DNA of 64,000 bases from Echinarachnius parma (lineage: Eukaryota > Echinodermata > Echinoidea > Clypeasteroida > Echinarachniidae). The notes under the pieces were generated by a model that worked only from the letters and a program-made list of their open reading frames with translations, was not told the DNA's origin and did not search any database. A program made the position numbers and the translations under genes. The stretch lies in contig JBAMJV010003016.1 in the NCBI GenBank assembly GCA_037951105.1, forward strand, positions 1-64,000, written 5' to 3'. This document shows, piece by piece, positions 11,553 to 22,627 of the stretch. How positions within the stretch are numbered: the first letter of the stretch is position 1; the number at the start of each line of letters is the position of its first letter.

Positions 11553-13300
11553 CATCCCATGTCACGATGCCTTTAATCCAATTCGCCCGGGAGAACAACA
11601 TAACTCTGTTCCTTCTCCCAGCTCACACAAGCCACTTCCTACAACCACTAGATGACAGAGTTTTTAGCCCGATGAAGACATCCTAAAACGGAGCCACCGG
11701 TAGATTCATCAGATCAAGGAACCATGTGATCATGCGATATAACTTGTGCGACATAATCTGATTTTGGGATATATTGATACAGGAATATAATATTCCGGGT
11801 CTAGAAGTGACAATTATTAATATGTTATGTAATAATATGTAGGCGAGAGGCAGGATGCGGGCTATAATTAATGCAGGTAACAGCTGTTACCTAAATTCTA
11901 CAGCCCAAATCCTTGCTCTCTCCCCAATAATGGGGCTGAGTGTACATCAATACCAGTTCTTGATGCTATGGTTGCACTCAAGGGCTAGCCACAGCCACCA
12001 GATTTTCAGGAGAAGGAGAAGAAGAGAAAGGAGTTAGCCGAGAAGAAGAGGAAGGAGGAGGCGGAGAAGGAGGTTGACAACCGCCATTGCCTCTATTTGC
12101 AAGCTTCTTCCAGAGTACACCCTCGGGCAACAAAATGACGCAAATGCCCTCATGATGAACGTGCTTAGTGCTAAGTGTCTACACTGCACATCAGATTGCT
12201 CATTCCTGAGACGGTAAGTAAATGAATTATTAGCTCGTAATTTCATTAATCAAACTTACCCATTTAATTGCCAACGATATTGCAAATATTCACAAATTTT
12301 AACTTGGGTATGCATAAAAAAAAAAAATCCTCAATTTACATATTCCTTGAGTTTAAATATATTTTCTCACAATTAATTTTTGCTTTAAAACATATTTTCA
12401 CACATTTTTGGTGTAACACAAAGTGGCTCACAGAGGCTATTGTGGGTTAGTAAATTAAGCAAAACAAACAAAAATGGGAAGGTTACCATACAGATTTCTA
12501 TGGTATTATGTGTGCACTACACCAATTACAGTTTTATTTACAGTGGATATGTGCAGGACACTTGTCTTCACAAGGTTCGAGCCCCAGCATGATCCGCAGT
12601 TCCTGTGGATCATGCTGCAGAGATCTGGCAACCCTGCCAACAATGAGAAGAACATGGTGGCTGTAAAGAACTTAGACGATGATCTGCACCTGGAACTAGT
12701 AGGCGGCACAACCTGCGTCTACCGGTTACAAAGTATAATGGTACTCCATGACACAAGGTTCAAACCCCAGCATGCTCTGCAGCTCCTGTGGATCATGAGC
12801 ATGCAGAGATCTGGCAGCCCTAAGAGCACTGACACAAAGAACATGGTAGCAGTAAAGCGGCTACATGGTGATCTGCAGCTGGAAGTAGGTGGCACAAAAT
12901 GCTTCTGCTAATTGCAGAGTCTGCCATACAAAGTTTTCTCGCATGGCATTTTGAAACAACTATGCGGTCAGCGGCTACCTGCAAATGTGCAGAACTTGAT
13001 TTTAGCTACGGCGAGCAATGCAAGCTAGCTGAATTGGCAGATAGGATTGTAGCGTCTGCGCTTGACCTACATTCAACCTCGCAAGTTGCCGCAATTGTTT
13101 TGTATTGATATTCGTCTTGTTTATGGCTGAGGCAATATGGTCTACTGAGCTCTGCATATACATGCCCCAATTGCCACGTGGCATGTGTAGAGGAGAGGTC
13201 GGCGGCTGCAGCTGACAGAGTGGCTTGGAGATGTCGGCAAAGGAGGTGCAGACGGAGGTATTTAATTATGTATCTTTTATATTATTATTTGACTAATTTA
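11553..13300 (+). repeat. Block B of the large tandem duplication
   Basis: Second copy of the pogo plus USP-like block: pogo fragment 11553-11685 (PLIQFARENNITLFLLPAHT, stops after SPMKTS), Cys box from about 11855 (NSCYLNSTAQILALSPIMGL), QQDA-box exon near 12083-12214, core exons near 12542-12740 and 12755-12910. Confidence 0.85.
12542..12740 (+). pseudogene. USP-like core exon, block B copies
   Basis: DMCRTLVFTRFEPQHDPQFL and NMVAVKNLDDDLHLELVGGT with TCVYRLQSIMV, almost identical to 10334-10533. It runs in frame straight into the next exon copy (TRFKPQHALQLLWIMSMQRS, to 12910), so the intron between the two copies has been lost. Confidence 0.6.
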
Positions 13301-13564
13301 TTTGTTAGTTTATTTATTTATCAATTCATTCACTTCAAGATTTGACTTTATTCGATTGTATATAGGATTGGTACCGCATGTGCCTTACAAACGCGTTTTT
13401 CTCTTTCAGCAGAAAAATTTATGCGCATTTGCTGCCCTCGACCATAAATGCACAAAAGCATAGTCACATCATCTAATTTTTCTGCTTCAATATAATACAA
13501 ATTCAATATGTAATAATAATCATTTTTTATCTCCAATTTACAAATTATATCCCTATATAGTGCT

Positions 13565-13705
13565 CACTGCGGCACACGAGTCTGCATTGAAATGCTGAAC
13601 GGGCAATTAAAGAACCGTTTTCGTTGCCTGATTGGTCATGTACTGCGGTTGGAGCCAAAGACATGCTGTGACGTCGTAAAGGCATGCTGTGTGCTTCACA
13701 ACATC
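13565..13705 (+). pseudogene. Harbinger (PIF) transposase C-terminal fragment
   Basis: HCGTRVCIEMLNGQLKNRFR, CLIGHVLRLEPKTCCDVVKA, CCVLHNI. T-R-V-x-I-E (the catalytic Glu of the DDE triad), G-x-L-K-x-R-F-x-C-L and A-C-x-V-L-H-N-I are diagnostic of the DDE_4 Harbinger nuclease. It fuses directly to another USP-like piece (LDDDLHLELVGGTTCVYRLQ, 13706-13770). Confidence 0.75.
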
Positions 13706-13910
13706 TTAGACGATGATCTGCACCTGGAACTAGTAGGCGGCACAACTTGCGTCTACCGGTTGCAGAGTATAATGGTACTCCATGACACAAGGTTCAAACA
13801 AGATCTGGCAACCCTAAGAGATCTGACACAAAGAACATGGTAGCAGTAAAGCTACAGCTGGAAGTAGGCGGCACAACTTGCGTCTACCGGTTGCAGAGTA
13901 TAATGGTAAG
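13706..13910 (+). pseudogene. Further USP-like exon copies fused to Harbinger
   Basis: Two more partial copies, 13706-13770 and 13850-13910. Both read LQ/HLEL/V-GGTTCVYRLQSIM; the second ends at a perfect donor (ATG|gtaagatg), which shows where the original exon ended. Confidence 0.6.
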
Positions 13911-14879
13911 ATGTAACCTAGTTCTTATCAGCCATTCAATAGCAAACTATTTAAAAGCAAATTGTCTTTTCTCAAACAAATCAGCTTCATGAACTGCAGA
14001 TGTAAATGCAAGAATCATACACATAGTGGGCAAAATCCATTATAAGTCTGCAGATCTGGCATACTCTTATTAGTGGACAATGCAAATATATGTCCCAACT
14101 AGAAAGCTATTTCCTCATTTTCCATTCTGATTATCGTGGCTGTAAATGAGAATTTAAGAGAGTCAGTTGTGTGAATATGAAAATAAGATTTATTTATGCT
14201 TCTATGTATGAAAAGAAATGTTTATTACTCTATATTTGGAATTTGTTTCAGTTCTTGTTTACAGACTTTCCAATATGAATTTGTGGAGAGCTAGGAAGTT
14301 CAAAATATCACCAGGTCCCATGTTCAATAATTGCTATTATTTATATATCAATACAGTATGTAACCAGTGGTATCATCCATGGAAGCAATTTCTACAGCCT
14401 GAAGATAGGCCATCATCTACATCCCAGACGCATATATATACCACAACATCAAGCTTACTATTACAATGTGCTGACTGAATGGAGAGCGTGAGGCAAGCGG
14501 GACTGATACAAGAGTACCATTACGGTCCAGCTTGAGATCAAGACCAAGATTGTGTCTGTTGTATACATATTATTATAACAGAGAAGATGTTGTAAAAACC
14601 ATGCTATATTGAAAACAGGAGTTGATATATACTTAAGAAAATGTTTTTGTAAAGACAAGTATAGTCATTGTTTGTATTTTGACAACCTTGTAACATCTTC
14701 TTAGTCTAACAAAAACCAATTCTAATTGTATTGAATGGTACACAAGTTCAACATTTACTTACTGGTTGTAGGACTTTTCTGTATGGTTGGTGGGATTGAG
14801 CAAGGGTGTCATCAGCCATGGAGAGAGCGCATATGTAAATAAGTCCTCTCTGACTTGGCTAGTTCAACCAAACCACCTC

Positions 14880-15021
14880 ACAAAAGCTTTTCACATGAAG
14901 TTTTATCATTTATCATTCCTGATGTATGCCATAACATCAAGCTTATGAGAAATCTTGTTTGGGGAAATACTGCACAAACCCGTCTGAATAAGTTGCAGAA
15001 AATATCAAATAGGGCGCTGTA
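14880..15021 (+). pseudogene. Chimera of a P-element-like fragment and a non-LTR RT fragment
   Basis: PDVCHNIKLMRNL is followed in frame by VWGNTAQTRLNKLQKISNRA. The first part is the same sequence as the P-element-like relics at 25.9-28.8 kb; the second resembles the C-terminal RT-adjacent region of jockey/CR1-type polymerases (VWGNT...L-K-L-Q-x-x-x-N-R-A-L). Confidence 0.5.
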
Positions 15022-15346
15022 AGTAAGTTTGTAAATATTTAATTCCTTCTATTTTGTGAGTGTAACATGGATTTCTACACGAAAAAAAAAAAAAAATTGT
15101 TTTGTTTATACTATGTATATAATATGCATTACGTCATCTACGTCACAATCAATTTGACCAAAGACGCTTACAGTCTTTGATTTGACTCTGTTTTGTATCT
15201 GTGGTCTGGCCCCTTTGGGGCCGCTGCGCAGACCACTAAAGCAGGCTCCAGCCGCTGCACACCTTCAACAACAAAAAGCTGAGTGCAAACAAGTTAAAAT
15301 TGCTATATAAGTGAGGGAAATTACCTAAATTACATCATTCAACACA

Positions 15347-15821
15347 ATGGACACAATCAACAATGACGGGATAGTACCAGGCCATCCAGAGCACAGAGGT
15401 AACAAGAGGAACTGGCAGGAGATGCTAGAGGTACCACAAGACTACCACATCCACCCAGCAGCAAGAACAGGACACCGGATAGGGGTGTTGTATACAGAGA
15501 CCGATCTATTCAAAGACAAAAAGAGTTTATAGAGCGGCAAAACAAATAGCGTATATGGTAGGGTTCGCCAGCACAAGAAGAAGATGGATCGCAAGATTAC
15601 ACAAAGAAGTCCAGAAGAAGATCAACGAGGGGAGGGAGAAAAAAAGAGAATGCTTCGAAAGAGCAAAGAGCTGCATGCTAAAGGCAAGATTCTTCAAACA
15701 AGAAAAGATGCACGAAGCGACAGCGTGGAGAAGATGGGGACAGACTGATAATGTTATTTTAAGAGGCCAAATGTATATAAGATGTATCAGTTATTCAATA
15801 ACAGTAATATTAAGCAGTTAA
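15347..15821 (+). CDS. Unrecognised short ORFs
   Basis: Two ORFs in different frames: MDTINNDGIVPGHPEHRGNK (15347-15532) and a Lys/Arg-rich one (15555-15821; HKEVQKKINEGREKKRECFE). This tract is less AT-rich than its surroundings and looks formerly coding, but no family is recognised. Confidence 0.2.
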
Positions 15822-16082
15822 AGAATTTATCAAGGTTTTGTAGAATTATTATGTCTAAGTTCTCTTAGCGCCAAATAAGTTATTTTGTGTGTTAGTTTAA
15901 AGTGGTGCTAGTCATTATATTGTTCATATTTTCTTGCGAGGTGTTAAATGTCGGCAAAGTGTTGCCAAAGATCATGTTTATACCTAATGTAAATATTTAG
16001 TTCTTTAAATATTTACGCGTATATATATATATATGTTTTATATATACACTTGTATCTTTGCATTTCTCCCATGCCCCCGTAA

Positions 16083-16235
16083 GGGGCTGTTGCACCACAA
16101 ATTGTCGTCCCTGCACAAATTGTCGTTGGCGACAATTTGTGCAAAATTTTGACACCACAAATTGTCGCTTTCTGCACAAATTGTCGTCGGCGACAATTTG
16201 TGCTGGTAGCTGGCACCACAAATTGTCGCCACACC
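16083..16235 (+). repeat. Cluster of seven ACAAATTGTCG motifs (left cluster)
   Basis: Five forward (near 16096, 16114, 16156, 16176, 16216) and two inverted (CGACAATTTGT near 16130 and 16190) copies, arranged forward-forward-inverted twice and then forward. Forward-inverted neighbours form hairpins with a gt(t/c)gg loop. Confidence 0.85.
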
Positions 16236-16439
16236 TACGGTCCTGTTCAAAGCCATGATGACATACATTTGGGATTAAAATGATCATTCTTGACATACGG
16301 ATATATACCAACGCACCAACATATAGGACATTTGAATTAGGTTTGTGTATAGTGTGTGTATTTGTGTATGCGTGCATGTGCACACGTGGTATGTGAAGGA
16401 AGGATGGGTGTATGTGTGTGTTCGTGTGTATATGTGAAT

Positions 16440-16995
16440 GTAGGGTGTGTGTGGGTGTGTGTGTGTGTGTGTGTGTTTATGCGTGTGGGGTGTGTGTGTG
16501 GAGGAGTGGGTGGGTGTGGAGGGGTGTGTTCTAGGGATGGGTGCAGTGGTGTACCCATGATTTTTTTCCACGGGGGGGGGGGGGGGGGGGGGGGGGGTTG
16601 TCGGTGAGGATTATTCGAGTGGGGTGTCTGTGAGGATTTTTAAAGGGATCGAAGGGTGTTGTTGAGGTTTATTTGAAGGGGGATGTAGATGTACAATTTT
16701 TCGAGGGGGGTGGGAGGCGGGCGCTGTCAACATTTTCTGAGAGGGGGGGGGGGGGGGGGGGGGGGTGGAAGGGTGGTAGGGTGTTGGTGAAGAGTTTTTG
16801 AAGCCGAGTCCAAGATCTGTCAAAAAAGGCCGAGACCGAGATCACTAATTGGTTTGGGGGTCCGATCGAGACCATTGGCTATGATGGTCGAGACCACATT
16901 GTGTAAAGGGGGGGGGGGGTTGATTTCCCAAAACAGGCCTTTTTCATCAAGGGGGGGGGGGGGGGGGGGGTCGAACCCCCCCCCCCCCCATTGTC
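16440..16995. repeat. TG microsatellite and G-run repeat with ccgagaccgag motif
   Basis: A (TG)n tract near 16440-16500, G-runs at about 16574-16597, 16743-16765, 16909 and 16951, and gccgagaccgagatcac near 16829. The last part matches, inverted, 23515-23620, and related text occurs at 47460-47720. Confidence 0.7.
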
Positions 16996-17275
16996 CTTGG
17001 TGCGCCTATTGATGTGTGTGTGTAAAAGCAATAATGGTGGGGAAATTATTTACGGAATATAAAGACAATTAACAAGTGACAGAGAGGTTGATGACTAAAT
17101 GTATGCAAAAGAATGGATGTATTGCAACATAGAAAACACATGTCAACTATGAAGGGTCTCCTTCTGTCATCCTCTCTCCATCTGTCTCTCTCTGCCACCA
17201 CCCCAGCCCAATATACTTTACGACTTGTCATACTCGATTAATGTAAACTTGGCGAGCCATGGGCACGGGATCGTC

Positions 17276-17450
17276 AGATTCTACTCTCTTAATGCAAAAG
17301 AGTGAAAACTCCGATCGCAGTTGAGAGTGACATGGACTTCAACTCTAAAACATGTTGAAATTCACTCTAATCAAAGTTGAATTTAACGATCGAGAGGATG
17401 GTTTGAGATTAGAGGGTGAATTGCCGTTCCACTAGGAAGGAGAGTTAATG
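17276..17450. repeat. GAGT/ACTC palindrome repeat, upstream part
   Basis: Repeated gagtg/cactc and gttga/tcaac half-sites (ctactctcttaatgcaaaag, agtgaaaactcc, cttcaactct), the same family as 18190-18600. Confidence 0.6.
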
Positions 17451-17612
17451 GGTCCGCAGATTGAACAAACATCAAGGCACAGCCGGCCAATCAGGTTTTA
17501 GAGAGGCAGCCAATCAGTGCTCCTCTTTGAGGCACGCGATATGAAAAGTTTTTGTCTTTCGATATCGCGGGAATTTTTGCTTCATTCTGTCGCTGATCAC
17601 GCGTTGGGCAAG

Positions 17613-17688
17613 ATGGCGGATGCCGAAAACGTCAGAGACTTTCTAATTCACCGCAGTTTTAGCGAAGAGACAATCCAAGCATTTGAAG
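17613..17688 (+). CDS. Orphan first exon with CpG-type start (MADAENVRDFLIHRSFSEET)
   Basis: ATG in a YY1-like context (caagATGGCGGATGC), 25 codons, then a strong donor (GAAG|gtaagt). The F-L-x-x-x-x-F-S-E-E-x-I-x-x-F-E pattern looks like helix 1-2 of a SAM-type domain. A possible second exon at 18655-18769 (ttttag|aggaac...) continues in frame (EELGSEKCVDDALPCSSACY) but reaches a stop after about 35 codons. Gene identity unknown; could be a live small gene or a relic. Confidence 0.35.
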
Positions 17689-18189
17689 GTAAGTGTTAGT
17701 TTTGTGTCCCACTTTAACGATTTCAAATTTGATCTAAATATATGAAGGTGTAGACGGATAAATATGTCTCTTTTCGGCGCTGTTTTTATGTGTCTGTGAA
17801 TTTGTGTGACTGTGATTGAGTGAGCGTATTCGTGAGTTCGTCTCGCGATCTCTGGCATAAAACGGTTCGGTACTTCACCTACCCAAATTGATGCATAAAG
17901 ACGTTTACATGTACAATATGTATGACTATCTAATTGTTTTAATTTTCATAAATGGAAGAGGAATATGCATCTAATATTAACTTTATCATCTCCTTTCTAA
18001 ACTTAATAAACCTCGGTACATGATCATCGCGCAAAAGTGAGAAATTAGCCTTCAAAGAGGTAGTCCACTAGACTAGACTAGTGAGTAGTGGCAAAATGTT
18101 CATATTTCAGATTTATGTGCGTATGTTTGTTAACATGTATGTGTGCATGTGGATGAATGTTTTCACCCAATCCTGCTTGAATGATTTCC

Positions 18190-18600
18190 ACTCCAGAATG
18201 AGAGTTAAAACAACATTAACTCTGCATTAGGAGTGGATTCCACTCAAACAAAGTGGTCTCTAATATGACTCCAGAAGGAGTGAACAAGGGAGTGGAATCA
18301 ACTCCTAAAAGAGTTGAAAATTTCCACTCTAGTTTGGAGTGAAAAGGGGGTCAGGTCTAGACAAGGAGTGGATTTCACTCCAAACGAAGTGGTCACTAAT
18401 ATGGCTCCCTAAGGAGTGAACAAGGGAGTGGATCTCAACTCCTTAAAGAGTTGAACATTTCCACTCTAGTTTGGAGTGAAAGGGGGGTCAGGTCTAGGCA
18501 AGGAGTGGATTTCACTCCAAACGAAGTGGTCACTAACATGGCTCCTTAAAGAGTGGACAAAAGAGTGGATTTCCACTCCAATACATTAAGAGAGTACATG
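18190..18600. repeat. 138-bp tandem repeat made of short GAGT/ACTC palindromes
   Basis: caaggagtggatttcactcc at about 18362 and 18500, with partial flanking units. Within it about 25 GAGT or ACTC half-sites alternate to make many small palindromes (ggagtggatttcactcc, aactccttaaagagtt, actctagtttggagt). Confidence 0.8.
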
Positions 18601-19205
18601 GCTTGATTTACCCAACATCACGACTTTTCCGGTGTGTTTATTTTGATTATTTTAGAGGAACTCGGGAGTGAAAAGTGTGTTGATGATGCTTTACCATGCA
18701 GTTCTGCGTGCTATCCATTGCCAGAGCTCAGAGCTCGCGGGCGCCACCATTGCAGGGCAAATTAGGTAAACTTGAATAAAAACAATTTTGACGTGTTTTG
18801 ACAAATTACTTGCTCTACAGTCATCTGTGGCCGAATATGTGTGAAAAATGTAGCATATAAAAGGTTAATGATTATACTATCAGTCCCTTGTATCACTTAT
18901 ATAATATCTTTGATAAGTTTTGAGAAAAATTTGGCTTGAATTTGGGTTTCCTTTTTTAAAACTCACATTGTATAAATGATCAGCACAATTTTTGCGTTAC
19001 TTTTCTTCATAGTGGCGACAGTGTCGTCCAACTTCCACGTTCAATATTGTTTGTTTGTTTGTTGGTTGTTATTTCAATGGCGAGTGCCGAATTGTTTTGA
19101 AATATGGTTAAAATTAGTAAGTAGAGTCTCCTAGATCATATATTGTGTGTTTCGTCGAGGAATCAGGATTCAATGATCGACCTAAAACCTATGCCGTTAA
19201 TATAT

Positions 19206-19360
19206 GGTATTATATCCTACATGAATGAAATCCTGTTCAGTGATTGGTCTACATAGCGTCATGTGACCAAACATAGTAATGCCCATGGAGAAAAATGTGC
19301 TATGCGTGACGTCATTCATGGAATAGTAAATGCTATTCCATGAATGACGTCATAGACGTC
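19206..19360. repeat. Palindrome-ended repeat, copy 2
   Basis: Near-identical to 5735-5882; its hairpin tgacgtcattcatgg ... ccatgaatgacgtca is more perfect than in copy 1. Confidence 0.75.
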
Positions 19361-19973
19361 GGGTGATCATATTGAGCCCATAGAGATGCGTGTTATAAAA
19401 CTTCCCTGCGAGAAGAGATCTTGTTTTAGGTTGCGAAAGATGCTCGACGAGATTTCTCAAAGAGTTATTTAAAAAGAAATACAGCATATGTTCACCCGTG
19501 AATATCAATAAGTTCCAAAGAATATTCTAGAGATGCATTTCATGTATAACGTAGCGGTATTCAAATAAAAAAATTACGACAATGGTGCACATTGTGCATC
19601 GTTGTCCTTCTGTGGTCGTGACATAATTCGTCATTTAACAATCGGCCGTGGTGTGCACTGCACTAGCTGTATGTGTAATGTACGAATAACTATTTTCTCC
19701 ATACAATTACACGTGCGTACTGTAAAGCAGGTTAATTATTCACTTTGATGCGCGCGTTTTGGATTTGTGTGCGTATTAGTTGCTAAGGCGCGTAACCATG
19801 AATGGAAAGATAGCGCAATACGCGCTCTGCGCTAGGACTATTGCGCAAAGGGGTCAGTGTCACAAACAGAACATAGTCAGTGCAGTGATGGTTCCATGAT
19901 CAATGTTGTGTTTTTCTTTAATTTAATTGAAATAATTAATTTTTGCGATGATTATGATTATGCGAAGGATATA

Positions 19974-20146
19974 AAACAAATATATCATGCACTATTTCGA
20001 GCCACTAGTGAAATTATGGATTCCTCGGTGACAGAAAAAGCACTATGTTCTTCGGGTCTACGACCCTCAGAACATGTAGTGCTTTTCCTGTCACCTCGGA
20101 ATCCATAATTTCAACTAGAGGCTCTCAGTGCATGGTATATTTGTTT
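19974..20146. mobile_element. Fold-back element (173 bp hairpin)
   Basis: The arms aaacaaatatatcatgcact ... attatggattcctcggtgac and gtcacctcggaatccataat ... gtgcatggtatatttgttt are inverted copies around gttcttcgggtctacgaccc. Confidence 0.8.
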
Positions 20147-20550
20147 ACTAGCTACCCTTTAAACTTGGTTAGAGCTATGTTTAAGTATCAGAGGTCATCC
20201 TGACTAAAAAAACGGATATTATAAGACTTAAAACCTGAGAAAGAAGAGTATCATCTGCCACTTTAAGTACTTATAAACATGATAAATGTTGGCGGAATTG
20301 TTTCCAGTCTTGTGGCTTATAATACATACAGGGGCAATGGTCCAATTTCCACCTTTAGATTACCTGAATGCCACATTTCTTCTTCATCATCAATTATGTG
20401 AAACATTGTTTTCCATCCAACCTGGTCTCTCATCTAAAATGACTCTATAGGTCATTGTACCACACCTTCTAAAAACACCCATATAGTCATTTTAGGTGCA
20501 CCTGAATATGCTGCCATCTACATACGCGATGAATGCATGCTAGCGCTCCC

Positions 20551-21254
20551 ACGGATGTGCTTATTGGCTGTCTTGGCGTCCTTTTTCCTTTGACCTAGAT
20601 AGGTGTTAGTTTTTATTAACAAGAGCAATCACGTGACTAGAACGTGTGCGCCATAGAGTACTGCACAAATTTGATCGCGTGTGCATTTTGCTAAAACACA
20701 TGATCTATGGGACGAGCGCGTAACAAAATTTTAGTGTTAGTTTTTTATTAACAAGCCCGGTCACGTGATTGCGCGTGTTGTCCAAAACTATCATTTGTCA
20801 AATTCAATGGTAAAACGATCTTATGAGGGATATAATACAAAATAACACTAAAAGTTTGTTACACACTCGTCCCATAGATCATGTGTTTAAGCAAAATGCA
20901 CACGCGATCAAATGTGTCGGTACTCTATGGCGCAGACGTTCTAGTCACGTGATTGCCCTTGTTAATAAAAATTACATCCCTCATAAGATAGTTTTACTAT
21001 TGAATTTGACAAATGATAGTTTTGGACAACACGCGCAATCACGTGACCGGGCTTGTTAATACAAACTAACACTAAAAGTTTGTTACGCGCTCGTCCCATA
21101 GATCATGTGTTTTAGCAAAAGGCACACGCGATAAAATTTGTGCAGTACTCTATGGCCCACACGTTGTAGTCACGTGATTGCCCTTGTTAATAAAAACTAA
21201 CACCTATGTAGGTCAAAGGAAGAAGAACGCCAAGACAGCCAATAAGCACATCGC
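20551..21254. mobile_element. Nested fold-back element
   Basis: Outer arms: gtgcttattggctgtcttgg at 20556 and its inverse at about 21230. Inner structure: inverted copy A (20605-20735), B (20740-20835), A (20840-20970), B inverted (20975-21075), A (21065-21200). E-box CACGTGA occurs in every A and B unit. ORFs inside are by-products. Confidence 0.8.
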
Positions 21255-21586
21255 GTATGTGCGCAACTGCCAGCACGTTGGTGCGCACTCAGTGTTGCGT
21301 CTTTGTGATTGTATGCGCAAAATAAACATTGACTTTAAGCGTATTAGATGCGCCATGGTTCTGGAGGCTCATACAGGCTTCATCAATGTCGATTGATTTT
21401 TATATAAAAATTTACAAGCGATTTTATGAAATATTAAAGAAATTTTCACTTATTTTGCTATAAGATGAACACAATCCGTGATATTGATGAGTGATATAAA
21501 ACAACTAACTAATGTGCTTGATTGTGATAGGCAATCTATTACAAGAAGCCCATTCGTTAGTTGTATATTAACAAACATTAACCATG

Positions 21587-21680
21587 TTAACCCGTTGAGG
21601 ACGAATTGATTTTGGTATAACACGCATTCTCCATAGACTCAAGAACGAAATATTTCGGGACCAGTCCTCAAAGGGTTAAC
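21587..21680. mobile_element. Small hairpin MITE (GTTAACCCGTTGAGGAC ends)
   Basis: gttaacccgttgaggac and its inverse gtcctcaaagggttaac bound about 94 bp containing ctccatagactcaagaacg. The inner text recurs near 38257-38335 and 62740-62895. Confidence 0.65.
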
Positions 21681-21937
21681 AGTGCTTTTTGCCATGTAAC
21701 AGTCAAAACTAATATGGCAATCACGTGAATGTGTTAGCCAATGAACGACGCATATTTTACACACAGTTTTAAAGTAATAAATGATTAACCCTAACCAGGC
21801 CGGATTATTTTGGCTATGCAATGGCCGGGGTGGGGTGGGGGGGTGGGTTTCACCCCCTTTGAGATCTCTGCCGACGAACGCGCGGCCGCCACGAAATTTG
21901 GCACACAGATAGCATGCGACATAATCTACAAGATTAC

Positions 21938-22622
21938 CAGTCAGGCCCACTCTCGATTTTCCACTATTTTGAAAATGTCGATATACCGCTATTCTCTCCG
22001 CGACGTCGCTAGATGGCGCTTACATCGTGGCGATCAGCTAGCGATAGTGACATGCGATAATATCGGTGATCGAACAAAAATTGAATTTTGTACAGCCTAT
22101 ATATGGTATACTACCCGTATAGTTACGCGTACGGCATGCATAGAGCCGATTCGCCCTACCTAGCTACCGGGGTAGGGTCGGCATGGCCGCAGCTCTGGAC
22201 GGGCCGAACGCTCGCTGCGCTAGCTAGCTGCCTCCGCGGGCTCGCTGTATCGATCGATTTAAAGTAAACGGCTGTCCTTAAAGACTATGTAAAAGTCAAA
22301 CCGTCAACAATTTTAAATCTGAAATCAAAGTTACGATTTCCAACGCTATTTTCTTCAAATGTTCTGGATAGATCATTGAGAAAAAATGCAAATCTGCAGA
22401 TCAATTATCATTGATGGTACGAATGAAATATTAGGATGACCTATCCAGAACATTGGCTAAAATTAATTACATAAAATCAATTGTAATAGTAGTGTGAATT
22501 CCCCCATTCACACAACACGCATAGCTAAGTATGACGTCATGATTCATAATAGGAAGGGGTTCAGGAATAGCGTTTTCCCGCTATTTTCAAGAATAGTGGA
22601 AAAGCGAGAGTGGGCCTGACTG
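21938..22622. mobile_element. DNA transposon relic, ATTAC target duplication
   Basis: Inverted ends CAGTCAGGCCCACTCTCG with further homology inward (ttccactatttt-gaaaat), flanked on both sides by attac. 685 bp without a recognisable transposase. Confidence 0.75.
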
Positions 22623-22627
22623 ATTAC

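Noticed and set aside
14218..14478. Histidine-box continuation of the USP-like protein
   Set aside because: The frame after the acceptor at 14250 has QWYHPW but no GHY motif or matching spacing; not supported.
16083..16235. CRISPR-like array
   Set aside because: Motif copies are only 11-12 bp, in both orientations with irregular spacing, in a eukaryotic genome.
16284..16607. His/Thr/Pro- or Val/Cys-rich ORFs on both strands
   Set aside because: By-products of the TG microsatellite.
20823..21059. 78-residue ORF
   Set aside because: Falls entirely in the fold-back element; no coding signals.
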